A stretch of DNA of 64,000 bases, from the NCBI GenBank assembly GCA_947589045.1, contig CANQBQ010000006.1, positions 21,246 to 85,245 of the forward strand, written 5' to 3'. Under the pieces are notes generated by a model, which ran no database searches, was not told the DNA's origin, and saw nothing but the letters and a program-made list of their open reading frames with translations. This document shows positions 8,406 to 15,903 of the stretch, piece by piece. The translations under genes were made by a program, and so were the position numbers. The DNA comes from an uncultured Clostridia bacterium. GTDB lineage: Bacteria > Bacillota > Clostridia > Monoglobales > Monoglobaceae. Positions within the stretch are counted from its first letter, which is position 1; each line of letters begins with the position of its first letter.

Positions 8406-8798
8406 ATGAAAAATTCATATCCGATTATTTTAATACGTGAGGACAAGGGGTTTACGGTATATATTCCCGATTTTGACATCAATACGCAAGGCGACGATTT
8501 GACCGAAGCCATTGAGATGGCGCGTGACGCGATAGGACTGATGGGCATTGATATGCAGGACGATAACGAGACTCTGCCGTCTCCGAGTGTGATAAGTGAT
8601 ATTAAGCTGAAAAGCGGGGAAATATCATCTTTGGTTGACGTGGACTTTGATGAGTACAGAAGGAAACACGAGATGCGGAGTGTAAAAAAGAACTGCACTA
8701 TTCCGGGGTGGTTAAGCTACGAAGCCGAAAAAAGCAATATTAACTTCTCGGCGGTTTTGCAGGAGGCGTTAATGGAGCGTTTGCATATTACAAAATAA
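8406..8798 (+). CDS. hicB: HicB antitoxin
   Basis: Neutralises HicA and represses the operon. N-terminal HicB fold (degenerate RNase H-like): SYPIILIREDKGFTVYIPDF, then GDDLTEAIEMARDAIGL. The C-terminal segment TIPGWLSYEAEKSNINFS with the following helix looks like a ribbon-helix-helix DNA-binding domain. The start ATG 8406 follows GGAGGA; an upstream in-frame TTG (8379) has no such site. 130 aa. It should bind the inverted repeat over the hicA promoter. Confidence 0.88.
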   Translation: MKNSYPIILIREDKGFTVYIPDFDINTQGDDLTEAIEMARDAIGLMGIDMQDDNETLPSPSVISDIKLKSGEISSLVDVDFDEYRRKHEMRSVKKNCTIPGWLSYEAEKSNINFSAVLQEALMERLHITK

Positions 8799-8802
8799 AG
8801 AT

Positions 8803-8839
8803 AAAATCTGCGCGGTAAAATTTTTGCCGCGCAGATTTT
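8803..8839. terminator. Terminator between hicB and nth
   Basis: 13-bp perfect stem AAAATCTGCGCGG/CCGCGCAGATTTT with an 11-nt loop. A and T runs on either side let it work for both convergent genes. Confidence 0.8.
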
Positions 8840-8878
8840 CGAAAAGTCGATACGCATTGAGACGAAAATATGCGTATT

Positions 8879-9520
8879 TTAAATTATTTTCGGGCAAAAT
8901 TCGGCAATCGGACATTCGGCGCAGTTGGGTCTGCGCGCATCGCAGTAAGCTCTGCCGTGATGAACGAGCATATGGCAAAAGCTGCCCCAATTCTCTTTCG
9001 GTATGATTTTCATAAGGTCAAGCTCTATCTTATACGGGTCTTTGTTCACCGTAAAGCCCATACGGTTAGATAGACGGGTCGCGTGGGTGTCAACCACGAC
9101 GCCGGGTATGCCGAACGCGTCGCCGAGCACCAGATTTGCGGTTTTGCGGCCGACACCGGGCAGCTTTAAAAGCTCCTCCATACTTTGCGGCACCTCTCCG
9201 CCGAAGTCGTTTATCAGCATACGGCAGCAGCCGATTATATTTTTCGCCTTGTTTCTGAAAAATCCCGTGGATTTGATGTCGTTTTGCAGTTCAAGCTCGT
9301 CGGCGTTCGCAAACGCGTAAACGTCGGGGTATTTTTTGTAAAGAGCAGGCGTGACGAGATTTACGCGCGCGTCGGTACATTGAGCCGCAAGCTGGGTCGC
9401 AATCAAAAGCTGGAGCGGGTCCTTGTATTCAAGGGTACACTCGCCCCTGCCGTATATATCCTTAAAAACGTCATAAATTTTTTCGGCGCGTTTCTGCTTT
9501 GATTTAAGCGACTCTCTCAT
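8879..9520 (-). CDS. nth: Endonuclease III, base-excision repair glycosylase/AP lyase
   Basis: Removes oxidised pyrimidines and nicks AP sites. 213 aa. Helix-hairpin-helix LPGVGRKTA with catalytic Lys126, catalytic Asp144 in VVDTHATRL, and a [4Fe-4S] cluster with the exact family spacing C193-x6-C200-x2-C203-x5-C209. Start ATG at 9520. It is the only minus-strand gene in the first 15 kb, placed convergently to hicAB, and its 3' end carries a copy of a 12-bp repeat also found at the hicA promoter. Confidence 0.96.
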   Translation of the reverse strand: MRESLKSKQKRAEKIYDVFKDIYGRGECTLEYKDPLQLLIATQLAAQCTDARVNLVTPALYKKYPDVYAFANADELELQNDIKSTGFFRNKAKNIIGCCRMLINDFGGEVPQSMEELLKLPGVGRKTANLVLGDAFGIPGVVVDTHATRLSNRMGFTVNKDPYKIELDLMKIIPKENWGSFCHMLVHHGRAYCDARRPNCAECPIAEFCPKII

Positions 9521-9557
9521 ATCCGACCACCCTTTTTAAAATTTTTAATAATTACTA

Positions 9558-9586
9558 TTGCCAAAACACGACAAAAACAGTATAAT
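9558..9586 (+). promoter_or_regulatory. Sigma-A promoter of glyA
   Basis: TTGCCA (9558-9563), 17-bp spacer, TATAAT (9581-9586), 50 bp before the glyA start. No glycine or tetrahydrofolate riboswitch is seen in the short leader. Confidence 0.7.
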
Positions 9587-9636
9587 ATAAAATATTGAAA
9601 AAGTAAAGCATTATGCTAAAGCAAAGGAGAATAAAA

Positions 9637-10875
9637 ATGTACTCATTTGATTATGTCAGCAAAACAGACCCCGAAATTGCCGAGGCGATACAGAATGAAT
9701 TGAACAGACAGCGAAATAAGATTGAGCTTATTGCGTCGGAAAACTTTGTAAGCCCTGCGGTTATGGCGGCTATGGGTTCCCCGCTCACCAATAAGTATGC
9801 GGAGGGTTATCCCGGCAAGAGATATTACGGCGGATGCGAATATGTTGACGTCGTTGAGGATTTGGCGAGAGAGCGCGCAAAGAAGCTGTTTGGCGCGGAG
9901 TTCGCCAACGTACAGCCCCACTCGGGCGCGTCGGCTAATCTCGCGGTATTTTTTGCGGCTATGGAGCCGGGCGATACGTATCTCGGAATGAACCTTGCTC
10001 ACGGCGGACACCTCAGCCACGGAAGCCCAGTTAACATTTCGGGTAAGTATTTTAACGTCGTCCCCTACGGCGTTGACGACGAAACTCAGAGAATAGACTA
10101 TGACGCTCTCGAAAAGCTCGCGCTGGAAAATAAGCCGAAGCTAATCTTGGCTGGCGCGAGCGCGTATGCGCGTGAGATAGATTTTAAAAAGTTCAGAGAA
10201 ATTGCAGACGAGGTGGGCGCGTATCTTATGGTGGATATGGCGCATATTGCGGGACTTGTCGCGGCAGGACTTCATCCCTCGCCTGTTCCGTATGCCGATT
10301 TTGTTACGACTACCACGCACAAAACGCTCAGAGGTCCCCGCGGCGGTATGATTTTGTGCAAGGAAAAGTACGGCGCGATGATAAACAAGGCGGTGTTCCC
10401 CGGAAATCAGGGCGGCCCGCTTATGCACGTTATCGCGGCTAAGGCGGTTTGCTTCAAAGAGGCTTTGTCACCCGAGTTCAAGGTTTATATGACGCAGGTC
10501 AAGAACAACGCGAAGGCGCTGTCCGATGCGCTTATCGCAAACGGTATTGACATTGTTTCGGGCGGCACCGACAACCACCTTATGCTGGTTGACCTTACCA
10601 AAACGGGCAAGACGGGCAAAGAAGTTGAGCATTGTCTTGACGAGATTGGAATTACCGCGAACAAGAACACCATTCCGAACGACCCGCAAAGTCCGTTTGT
10701 CACAAGCGGCATAAGACTCGGAACTCCCGCAGTCACCACGCGTGGAATGAAAGAGGAGGATATGGCGGAAATCGCCGCTCTTATCACAATGGTTATAAAG
10801 GATTTTGAAGGTAACAAGGAGGAAGCGGCAAAGAGAGTAAAGGCTCTTTGCGCGAAGTATCCGCTTTATGAATAA
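9637..10875 (+). CDS. glyA: Serine hydroxymethyltransferase
   Basis: PLP enzyme interconverting serine and glycine with tetrahydrofolate, feeding one-carbon units to purines and thymidylate. 412 aa. Schiff-base Lys229 lies in [14 protein letters not shown]; the N-terminal [13 protein letters not shown] and [20 protein letters not shown] segments are signatures. ATG 9637 with AAAGGAG is chosen over an in-frame ATG at 9613. The stop overlaps the rarA start by 8 bp, so translation is coupled. Confidence 0.97.
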   Translation: MYSFDYVSKTDPEIAEAIQNELNRQRNKIELIASENFVSPAVMAAMGSPLTNKYAEGYPGKRYYGGCEYVDVVEDLARERAKKLFGAEFANVQPHSGASANLAVFFAAMEPGDTYLGMNLAHGGHLSHGSPVNISGKYFNVVPYGVDDETQRIDYDALEKLALENKPKLILAGASAYAREIDFKKFREIADEVGAYLMVDMAHIAGLVAAGLHPSPVPYADFVTTTTHKTLRGPRGGMILCKEKYGAMINKAVFPGNQGGPLMHVIAAKAVCFKEALSPEFKVYMTQVKNNAKALSDALIANGIDIVSGGTDNHLMLVDLTKTGKTGKEVEHCLDEIGITANKNTIPNDPQSPFVTSGIRLGTPAVTTRGMKEEDMAEIAALITMVIKDFEGNKEEAAKRVKALCAKYPLYE

Positions 10876-12163
10876 TCAGGGCAGAGATATACCTCTCGCC
10901 GACCGCATAAGACCCGCAGCCTTGGATGAGGTTGCGGGTCAAAAACACATACTCGGCGAGGGCAAAATTTTACGAAAAATTATAGAGAGCGGCAGAATAC
11001 CGAATATGATATTTTACGGTCCTGCCGGTACGGGCAAGACCACGGTCGCAAATATTGCCGCAAAGGCGAGCGGTCGGACACTTTATAAGCTGAACGCGAC
11101 GAGCGCGTCGGTAAAGGACATAAAAGAAATCATAAACGACTGCGACAGCCTTATCGGTCAGAACGGTATACTTTTGTACCTCGACGAGATACAAAACTTC
11201 AACAAAAAGCAACAGCAATCCCTGCTCGAATACACCGAAAACGGCAAGATAACATTGATTGCAAGCACGACCGAAAATCCGTATTTTTATGTTTACAACG
11301 CGATACTGAGCCGAAGCACGGTGTTTGAGTTTAAACAGCTCGGAGCGGAGGATATAACCGAGGTTTTGGAGCGTGCGCTCGAAATTTTGTCGCGCGAGGA
11401 TCTTGGCGGTGCGAGAATTTCGGCAGAAGAAAACGTACTGCGCCATATCTCCGAAAAGTCAGACGGAGACGTCAGAAAAGCGCTTACCGCGCTTGAAATG
11501 GCGGTTTTATATTCTGCTCCGTCCCCCGACGGCGGGGTTGACATAACTATGGAAATGGCGGAACAATGCACGCAGAAGCACGCGTTTAAGTATGACAAAA
11601 ACGGCGACAGCCACTACGATATAATAAGTGCGCTTCAAAAGTCGATACGCGGTTCCGACCCGAACGCGGCGGTGCATTATCTCGCAAGACTTGTCGCCGC
11701 CGACGATTTGCCTATCATATGCCGCAGGCTTTTGGTTATCGCGGCGGAGGACGTGGGACTGGCATACCCTATGGCTATACCGATTGTAAAGGCGTGCGTC
11801 GACAGTGCGCTTCAGCTCGGTTTTCCCGAGGCGCGCATACCGCTTGCGGACGCGGCGGTGCTGCTTGCGACCGCCCCGAAGTCCAATTCGGGATATAACG
11901 CGATAAATGCCGCGCTCTCGGATTTGCAGAGCCGCGATACGGGAGAAATACCGCGTCAGCTCCAGAACAAGCATTACGACGGAAGCGGCAACGAGGTGGT
12001 CGGACAGAATTATCTGTATCCGCACAGCTACCCGAACCATTATGTCGAGCAGCAGTATTTGCCCGATAACATAAAGGATGCCAAGTACTATGTGTTCGGA
12101 GAAAACAAAACCGAGCAGGCGGCAAAAGAGTATTGGGACAGAATAAAAGGAAAGAAAAAATAG
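10868..12163 (+). CDS. rarA: Replication-associated recombination protein A (AAA+ ATPase)
   Basis: MgsA/WRNIP1 family ATPase acting at stalled replication forks. Walker [10 protein letters not shown] at residues 51-59, Walker B LYLDEIQ near 103-109, sensor region STTENP, then the C-terminal tetramerisation domain containing [25 protein letters not shown] and [18 protein letters not shown]. 431 aa, full length. Co-transcribed with glyA. Confidence 0.94.
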   Translation: MNNQGRDIPLADRIRPAALDEVAGQKHILGEGKILRKIIESGRIPNMIFYGPAGTGKTTVANIAAKASGRTLYKLNATSASVKDIKEIINDCDSLIGQNGILLYLDEIQNFNKKQQQSLLEYTENGKITLIASTTENPYFYVYNAILSRSTVFEFKQLGAEDITEVLERALEILSREDLGGARISAEENVLRHISEKSDGDVRKALTALEMAVLYSAPSPDGGVDITMEMAEQCTQKHAFKYDKNGDSHYDIISALQKSIRGSDPNAAVHYLARLVAADDLPIICRRLLVIAAEDVGLAYPMAIPIVKACVDSALQLGFPEARIPLADAAVLLATAPKSNSGYNAINAALSDLQSRDTGEIPRQLQNKHYDGSGNEVVGQNYLYPHSYPNHYVEQQYLPDNIKDAKYYVFGENKTEQAAKEYWDRIKGKKK

Positions 12164-12190
12164 AAAATATAATTTTGGGAGAGAGACAGG

Positions 12191-13591
12191 TTGGAGAAAA
12201 AGAGAAATTCATTTGGAGGTTCTCTCGGTTTTGTGCTTGCCGCCGCGGGAAGTGCGGTAGGTCTGGGCAACATATGGAGATTTCCGTATCTGGCAGCAAA
12301 GGACGACGGCGGTCTGTTTTTGGTAATATATCTGATTTTGGCTTTGACGTTCGGCTTTACTTTGCTCACAAGTGAAATTGCCATAGGCAGAAAAACCAAG
12401 CAGAGCGCGCTTACGGCTTACGGTAAGGTTAGTAAAAATTGGGGCTTTATCGGGATTATTGCGTGTTTGGTGCCTTTGCTGATTATGCCGTACTACTGCG
12501 CGATAGGCGGCTGGGTGGTAAAGTATTTGATTGGATATGTTTCGGGAGCGGGGACTGCCATGGCGGACACCGGCTACTTTACCTCTTATATTTCGGGAGT
12601 CTGGGAGCCTATCGTTCTTATGCTGGCGTTCCTTTTTGTCACCTCGTTTATTGTCGCACGCGGAGTAAACAAGGGCATTGAGGCATCGTCCAAAATAATT
12701 ATGCCGATACTTTTGTTGCTCGTCATAGGAATAGCGATATTCTCAATCACCATAAGCCATACCGACGCCGACGGCACTACCCGAACGGGTCTTGACGGCT
12801 TGAAGGTGTACGTGGTGCCAAACCTTGAGGGGCTTACGATAAAGACGCTGTTCTCTGTCATAGTGGACGCGATGGGTCAGCTGTTCTTCAGCCTCAGCGT
12901 TGCGATGGGAATAATGATTGCGTATGGCTCATATGTAAAGGATGACGACAATCTTGTTAAGTCTATCAATCAAATCGAGCTGTTTGATACCATTGTGGCT
13001 TTTCTGGCGGGAGTAATGATTATCCCAGCGGTATATACGTTTATGGGAAGGGAAGGAATGGCTTCCTCGGGTCCGAGCCTTATGTTCATATCTCTGCCTA
13101 AGGTGTTCCGGGCTATGGGCAGGATTGGTCCCATAATAGGATTTTCATTCTTTGCCATGGTGCTTTTTGCGGCTCTGACAAGCGCGGTTTCGATTATGGA
13201 GGCTATAGTGTCGAGCTTTATGGATAAGTTCGGCATATCGAGAATTAAAGCCGTAATTCTTGAGGCTGTAATCGCTCTGATTTTCGGAACGGCGGTCTGC
13301 CTCGGTTACAACAAATTGTACTTTGACGTGACGCTCCCCAACGGAACGCAGGGTCAAATCCTCGATATTATGGACTATCTCAGCAACAACTGCCTTATGC
13401 CTTTGGTTGCGATAGGCACGTGTATTTTGATAGGCTGGATTGCAAAACCGAAATATGTAATAGACGAAGTGGAAAAAACGGGCTGCAAATTTTCCCGAAA
13501 ATGGCTTTATATTGTTATGATTAAAGTAATTGCACCCATTTTGCTGATTATACTTCTGCTTAAATCGTTAGGTATTTTCACACTGATTTAA
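12191..13591 (+). CDS. Sodium-dependent amino acid symporter, NSS (LeuT-like) family
   Basis: Na+-coupled uptake of an amino acid across the inner membrane. TM1 contains the signature AAAGSAVGLGNIWRFPYLAAKDDGG, of which GSAVGLGNIWRFPYL binds Na+ and substrate. About 11 hydrophobic segments follow, ending at TM11 (IVMIKVIAPILLIILLL), so it has the shorter 11-12-TM bacterial layout of tryptophan/tyrosine transporters such as TnaT and MhsT. TTG start at 12191 with GGGAGAGAG upstream. 466 aa. Substrate not determinable here. Confidence 0.88.
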   Translation: MEKKRNSFGGSLGFVLAAAGSAVGLGNIWRFPYLAAKDDGGLFLVIYLILALTFGFTLLTSEIAIGRKTKQSALTAYGKVSKNWGFIGIIACLVPLLIMPYYCAIGGWVVKYLIGYVSGAGTAMADTGYFTSYISGVWEPIVLMLAFLFVTSFIVARGVNKGIEASSKIIMPILLLLVIGIAIFSITISHTDADGTTRTGLDGLKVYVVPNLEGLTIKTLFSVIVDAMGQLFFSLSVAMGIMIAYGSYVKDDDNLVKSINQIELFDTIVAFLAGVMIIPAVYTFMGREGMASSGPSLMFISLPKVFRAMGRIGPIIGFSFFAMVLFAALTSAVSIMEAIVSSFMDKFGISRIKAVILEAVIALIFGTAVCLGYNKLYFDVTLPNGTQGQILDIMDYLSNNCLMPLVAIGTCILIGWIAKPKYVIDEVEKTGCKFSRKWLYIVMIKVIAPILLIILLLKSLGIFTLI

Positions 13592-13608
13592 CGGATTTTC
13601 AAAAAATC

Positions 13609-13642
13609 GCGGCGGCATTTTTTGTGCCGCCGCACCTTTTTT
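13609..13642 (+). terminator. Terminator after the Na+ symporter gene
   Basis: 9-bp stem GCGGCGGCA/TGCCGCCGC (13609-13617 and 13625-13633) followed by ACC and a T-run. It separates glyA-rarA-symporter from metY. Confidence 0.87.
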
Positions 13643-13674
13643 GAAAAATTTTGAAAAATTTTTCAAAAAAGGTA

Positions 13675-13703
13675 TTGACACATTATAATTCCTGTGGTAT
13701 TAT
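13675..13703 (+). promoter_or_regulatory. metY promoter with palindromic operator candidate
   Basis: TTGACA (13675-13680), 17-bp spacer, TATTAT (13698-13703). A 19-bp near-palindrome ATAATTCCTGTGGTATTAT (13685-13703) fills the spacer and covers the -10; 16 of its 18 arm positions pair. A second inverted repeat AACATAT/ATATGTT (13708-13714 and 13722-13728) lies at the expected start of transcription. The layout suggests repression; a CymR-like (Rrf2) sulfur regulator is one possibility, by inference only. Confidence 0.7.
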
Positions 13704-13760
13704 CTATAACATATTAAATACATATGTTTTATAAGTTATTATTTGCGGAAGGTGATGGAT

Positions 13761-13822
13761 ATGAAAACGGAACATATCTTTAATATGTTTGACAGCCGAA
13801 TGTGCGGGATATTCCAAGGTTA
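13761..13822 (+). CDS. Candidate 20-codon leader peptide upstream of metY
   Basis: A micro-ORF with a good ribosome-binding site (GGAAGGTGATGG) and ATG, encoding MKTEHIFNMFDSRMCGIFQG and ending in TAA 47 bp before metY. It contains three Met and one Cys in 20 residues, directly upstream of a gene that makes homocysteine/cysteine. No terminator hairpin follows it, so classic transcription attenuation is not evident; ribosome stalling, Rho access or mRNA stability control are alternatives. It could also be an ordinary small protein or chance. Confidence 0.55.
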
Positions 13823-13869
13823 AGTATTAAAAAATAAAATTAAAAAATTAAGAAAAGAGGAATATTAAA

Positions 13870-15165
13870 ATGTCAAATATAAAAGATACTTCAAAATGGT
13901 CGTTTGAAACAAAGCAGTTACATATAGGTCAGGAGAACCCCGATCCCGCGAGCGATGCGAGAGCGGTGCCGATATATCAGACAACGTCTTACGTATTTAA
14001 GAACTCGGCTCACGCGGCGGCTCGTTTCGGTCTTGCAGACGCGGGCAATATTTACGGCAGACTGACGAACTCCACGCAGGACGTTCTGGAAAAGAGGATT
14101 GCGGCTTTGGAAGGCGGCGTTGCGGCTCTGGCGGTTTCGTCGGGCGCGGCGGCGATAACCTACACGATAGAAAATCTGGCGCAGAAGGGCGACAACATAG
14201 TTTCGCAGAAAACCATTTACGGCGGCTCGTACAATCTGCTCGCGCATACGCTCCCTCAATACGGAATAAGCACGACGTTTGTGGATATTCACAATCTCGA
14301 CGAGGTTAAGGCGGCGATAAATCAAAATACCAAGGCGATTTTCATTGAGGCTCTCGGAAATCCGAACAGCGATATTCCCGATGTGGACGCTTTGGCTGAG
14401 ATAGCCCACGCGAACAAAATACCGCTGGTTATCGACTCGACATTTGCTACGCCGTACCTTTTCAGACCGATTGAGCACGGCGCGGATATAGTGGTTCACT
14501 CCGCGACCAAATTTCTCGGCGGACACGGTACGACGCTCGGCGGCGTTATAGTTGACAGCGGAAAGTTTGACTGGGAGGCGAGCGGAAAGTTCCCGTCCAT
14601 AGTAGACCCCAACCCGAGCTATCACGGCGTTTCGTTTACAAAGGCGGTAGGCGCGGCGGCGTTTGTCACCAAAATACGTGCGATACTGCTCCGCGACACC
14701 GGCGCGACACTCTCGCCGTTTAACGCGTTTTTGCTCCTTCAGGGCGTGGAAACCCTCTCGCTCAGAGTGGAGCGTCACGCAGAGAACACCAAGAAGGTGC
14801 TTGAGTATCTGTCGAACCACCCGAAGGTTGAAAAGGTAAACCATCCCGCTCTGCCCGACCACTCCGACCACGCTCTTTATGAGAAATATTATCCGAACGG
14901 CGGCGGCTCGATATTTACCTTTGAAATCAAGGGAGGACAGGAGGAAGCGCACAGATTTATCGACAGCCTTCAGATTTTCTCACTGCTCGCAAACGTAGCC
15001 GACGTTAAGTCGCTTGTAATTCACCCCGCGACCACCACTCACTCGCAGTGCAGTGAGTCGGAGCTTGCGGAGCAGGGAATTAAGCCCAACACCATAAGAC
15101 TTTCTGTCGGAACCGAAAACATAAACGACATTATAGCCGATCTCGCGCAGGCGTTTGACGCGTAA
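13870..15165 (+). CDS. metY: O-acetylhomoserine sulfhydrylase
   Basis: PLP enzyme of the Cys/Met metabolism family joining O-acetylhomoserine with sulfide to give homocysteine; some members also act on O-acetylserine. 431 aa, the MetY length (cystathionine enzymes are about 380). Signatures: TKQLHIGQENPDPASDARA at the N-terminus, IYQTTSYVF, and Schiff-base Lys214 in HSATKFLGGHGTTLGG; the C-terminus has LVIHPATTTHSQ. AGAGGAAT precedes the ATG. It is a single-gene unit with its own regulated leader. Confidence 0.94.
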   Translation: MSNIKDTSKWSFETKQLHIGQENPDPASDARAVPIYQTTSYVFKNSAHAAARFGLADAGNIYGRLTNSTQDVLEKRIAALEGGVAALAVSSGAAAITYTIENLAQKGDNIVSQKTIYGGSYNLLAHTLPQYGISTTFVDIHNLDEVKAAINQNTKAIFIEALGNPNSDIPDVDALAEIAHANKIPLVIDSTFATPYLFRPIEHGADIVVHSATKFLGGHGTTLGGVIVDSGKFDWEASGKFPSIVDPNPSYHGVSFTKAVGAAAFVTKIRAILLRDTGATLSPFNAFLLLQGVETLSLRVERHAENTKKVLEYLSNHPKVEKVNHPALPDHSDHALYEKYYPNGGGSIFTFEIKGGQEEAHRFIDSLQIFSLLANVADVKSLVIHPATTTHSQCSESELAEQGIKPNTIRLSVGTENINDIIADLAQAFDA

Positions 15166-15208
15166 AAAGTAAGCCATCCATATGTTTTTCAAATATTTTG
15201 CCTTACCA

Positions 15209-15244
15209 TTACAACGACCCGTAAATTTTTACGGGTCGTTGTAA
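15209..15244. terminator. Large inverted repeat after metY
   Basis: 17-bp perfect arms TTACAACGACCCGTAAA (15209-15225 and 15228-15244), two-base loop. The following T content is weak on the plus strand, so termination may be incomplete. Confidence 0.7.
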
Positions 15245-15323
15245 TATTATTAAAAAATTTAATATTTTTTCCTTTTTTTGAATACAATAGAACAACAGAC
15301 AATTTCGGAAAAAAGGAATGAGT

Positions 15324-15803
15324 ATGATGAGCGTTGTAAAAAAGATTGATTGGAAAGCGTTGATTATAAGCCTTTTGGTGAGCTTTGGCGTTGCGGGGCT
15401 GTCGGCGTTTCTGACGAATAAGAATATGGACATATACAAAGACCTTGTTCAGCCGCCGCTCGCGCCTCCGGGAATAGTGTTTCCGATAGTGTGGACGATC
15501 TTGTTCACTCTTATGGGAATATCCGCGTATATGGTCTATAAGTCGGGCGGAGAAAAAATCGGCAGTGCGCTCGCAATCTACGGCGTACAGCTTGTGTTCA
15601 ATTTTTTCTGGAGCATAATATTCTTTAACATAAGGAACTATCTGTTCGCTTTTATATGGCTCATTATATTGATAGGGCTGATTGCCGCAATGATAATAAG
15701 GTTTTACGACATCAACAAGGCGGCGGGACTTCTGCAAATTCCGTACCTTTTGTGGGTGCTGTTCGCGGGCTATCTGAATTTGGCGATTTTCCTTTTGAAC
15801 TGA
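15324..15803 (+). CDS. tspO: TspO/MBR family tryptophan-rich membrane protein
   Basis: Five-TM integral membrane protein of the translocator protein family, which binds porphyrins and related ligands. About 159 aa with the family core LAPPGIVFPIVWTILFTLMG (TM2) and later FNFFWSIIFF and LWVLFAGYLN. AAGG spaced for ATG 15324 or 15327; the upstream ATG 15318 is too close to it. Single-gene unit. No haem genes are nearby, so its ligand in this anaerobe is unclear. Confidence 0.93.
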   Translation: MMSVVKKIDWKALIISLLVSFGVAGLSAFLTNKNMDIYKDLVQPPLAPPGIVFPIVWTILFTLMGISAYMVYKSGGEKIGSALAIYGVQLVFNFFWSIIFFNIRNYLFAFIWLIILIGLIAAMIIRFYDINKAAGLLQIPYLLWVLFAGYLNLAIFLLN

Positions 15804-15819
15804 TTTATAAGGTTAACAT

Positions 15820-15853
15820 AAAACCGTTTCCGAGAATATTCGGAAACGGTTTT
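15820..15853. terminator. Bidirectional terminator between tspO and htpG
   Basis: 14-bp stem AAAACCGTTTCCGA/TCGGAAACGGTTTT (15820-15833 and 15840-15853), flanked so that it can serve both convergent genes. Confidence 0.85.
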
Positions 15854-15903
15854 GCTTGTTTTTGGTGTGGGAGGAGTGACTACATCTCCCGAACCGGTTT
15901 AAA

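Noticed and set aside
13704..13869. SAM riboswitch or T-box before metY
   Set aside because: No GC-rich multi-helix core, no T-box sequence and no terminator hairpin; only the micro-ORF and A+T-rich DNA.
13918..14952. Long minus-strand open frame opposite metY (344 codons)
   Set aside because: Exact antisense of a well-supported gene, Arg/Val-rich translation, no ribosome-binding site or family features.
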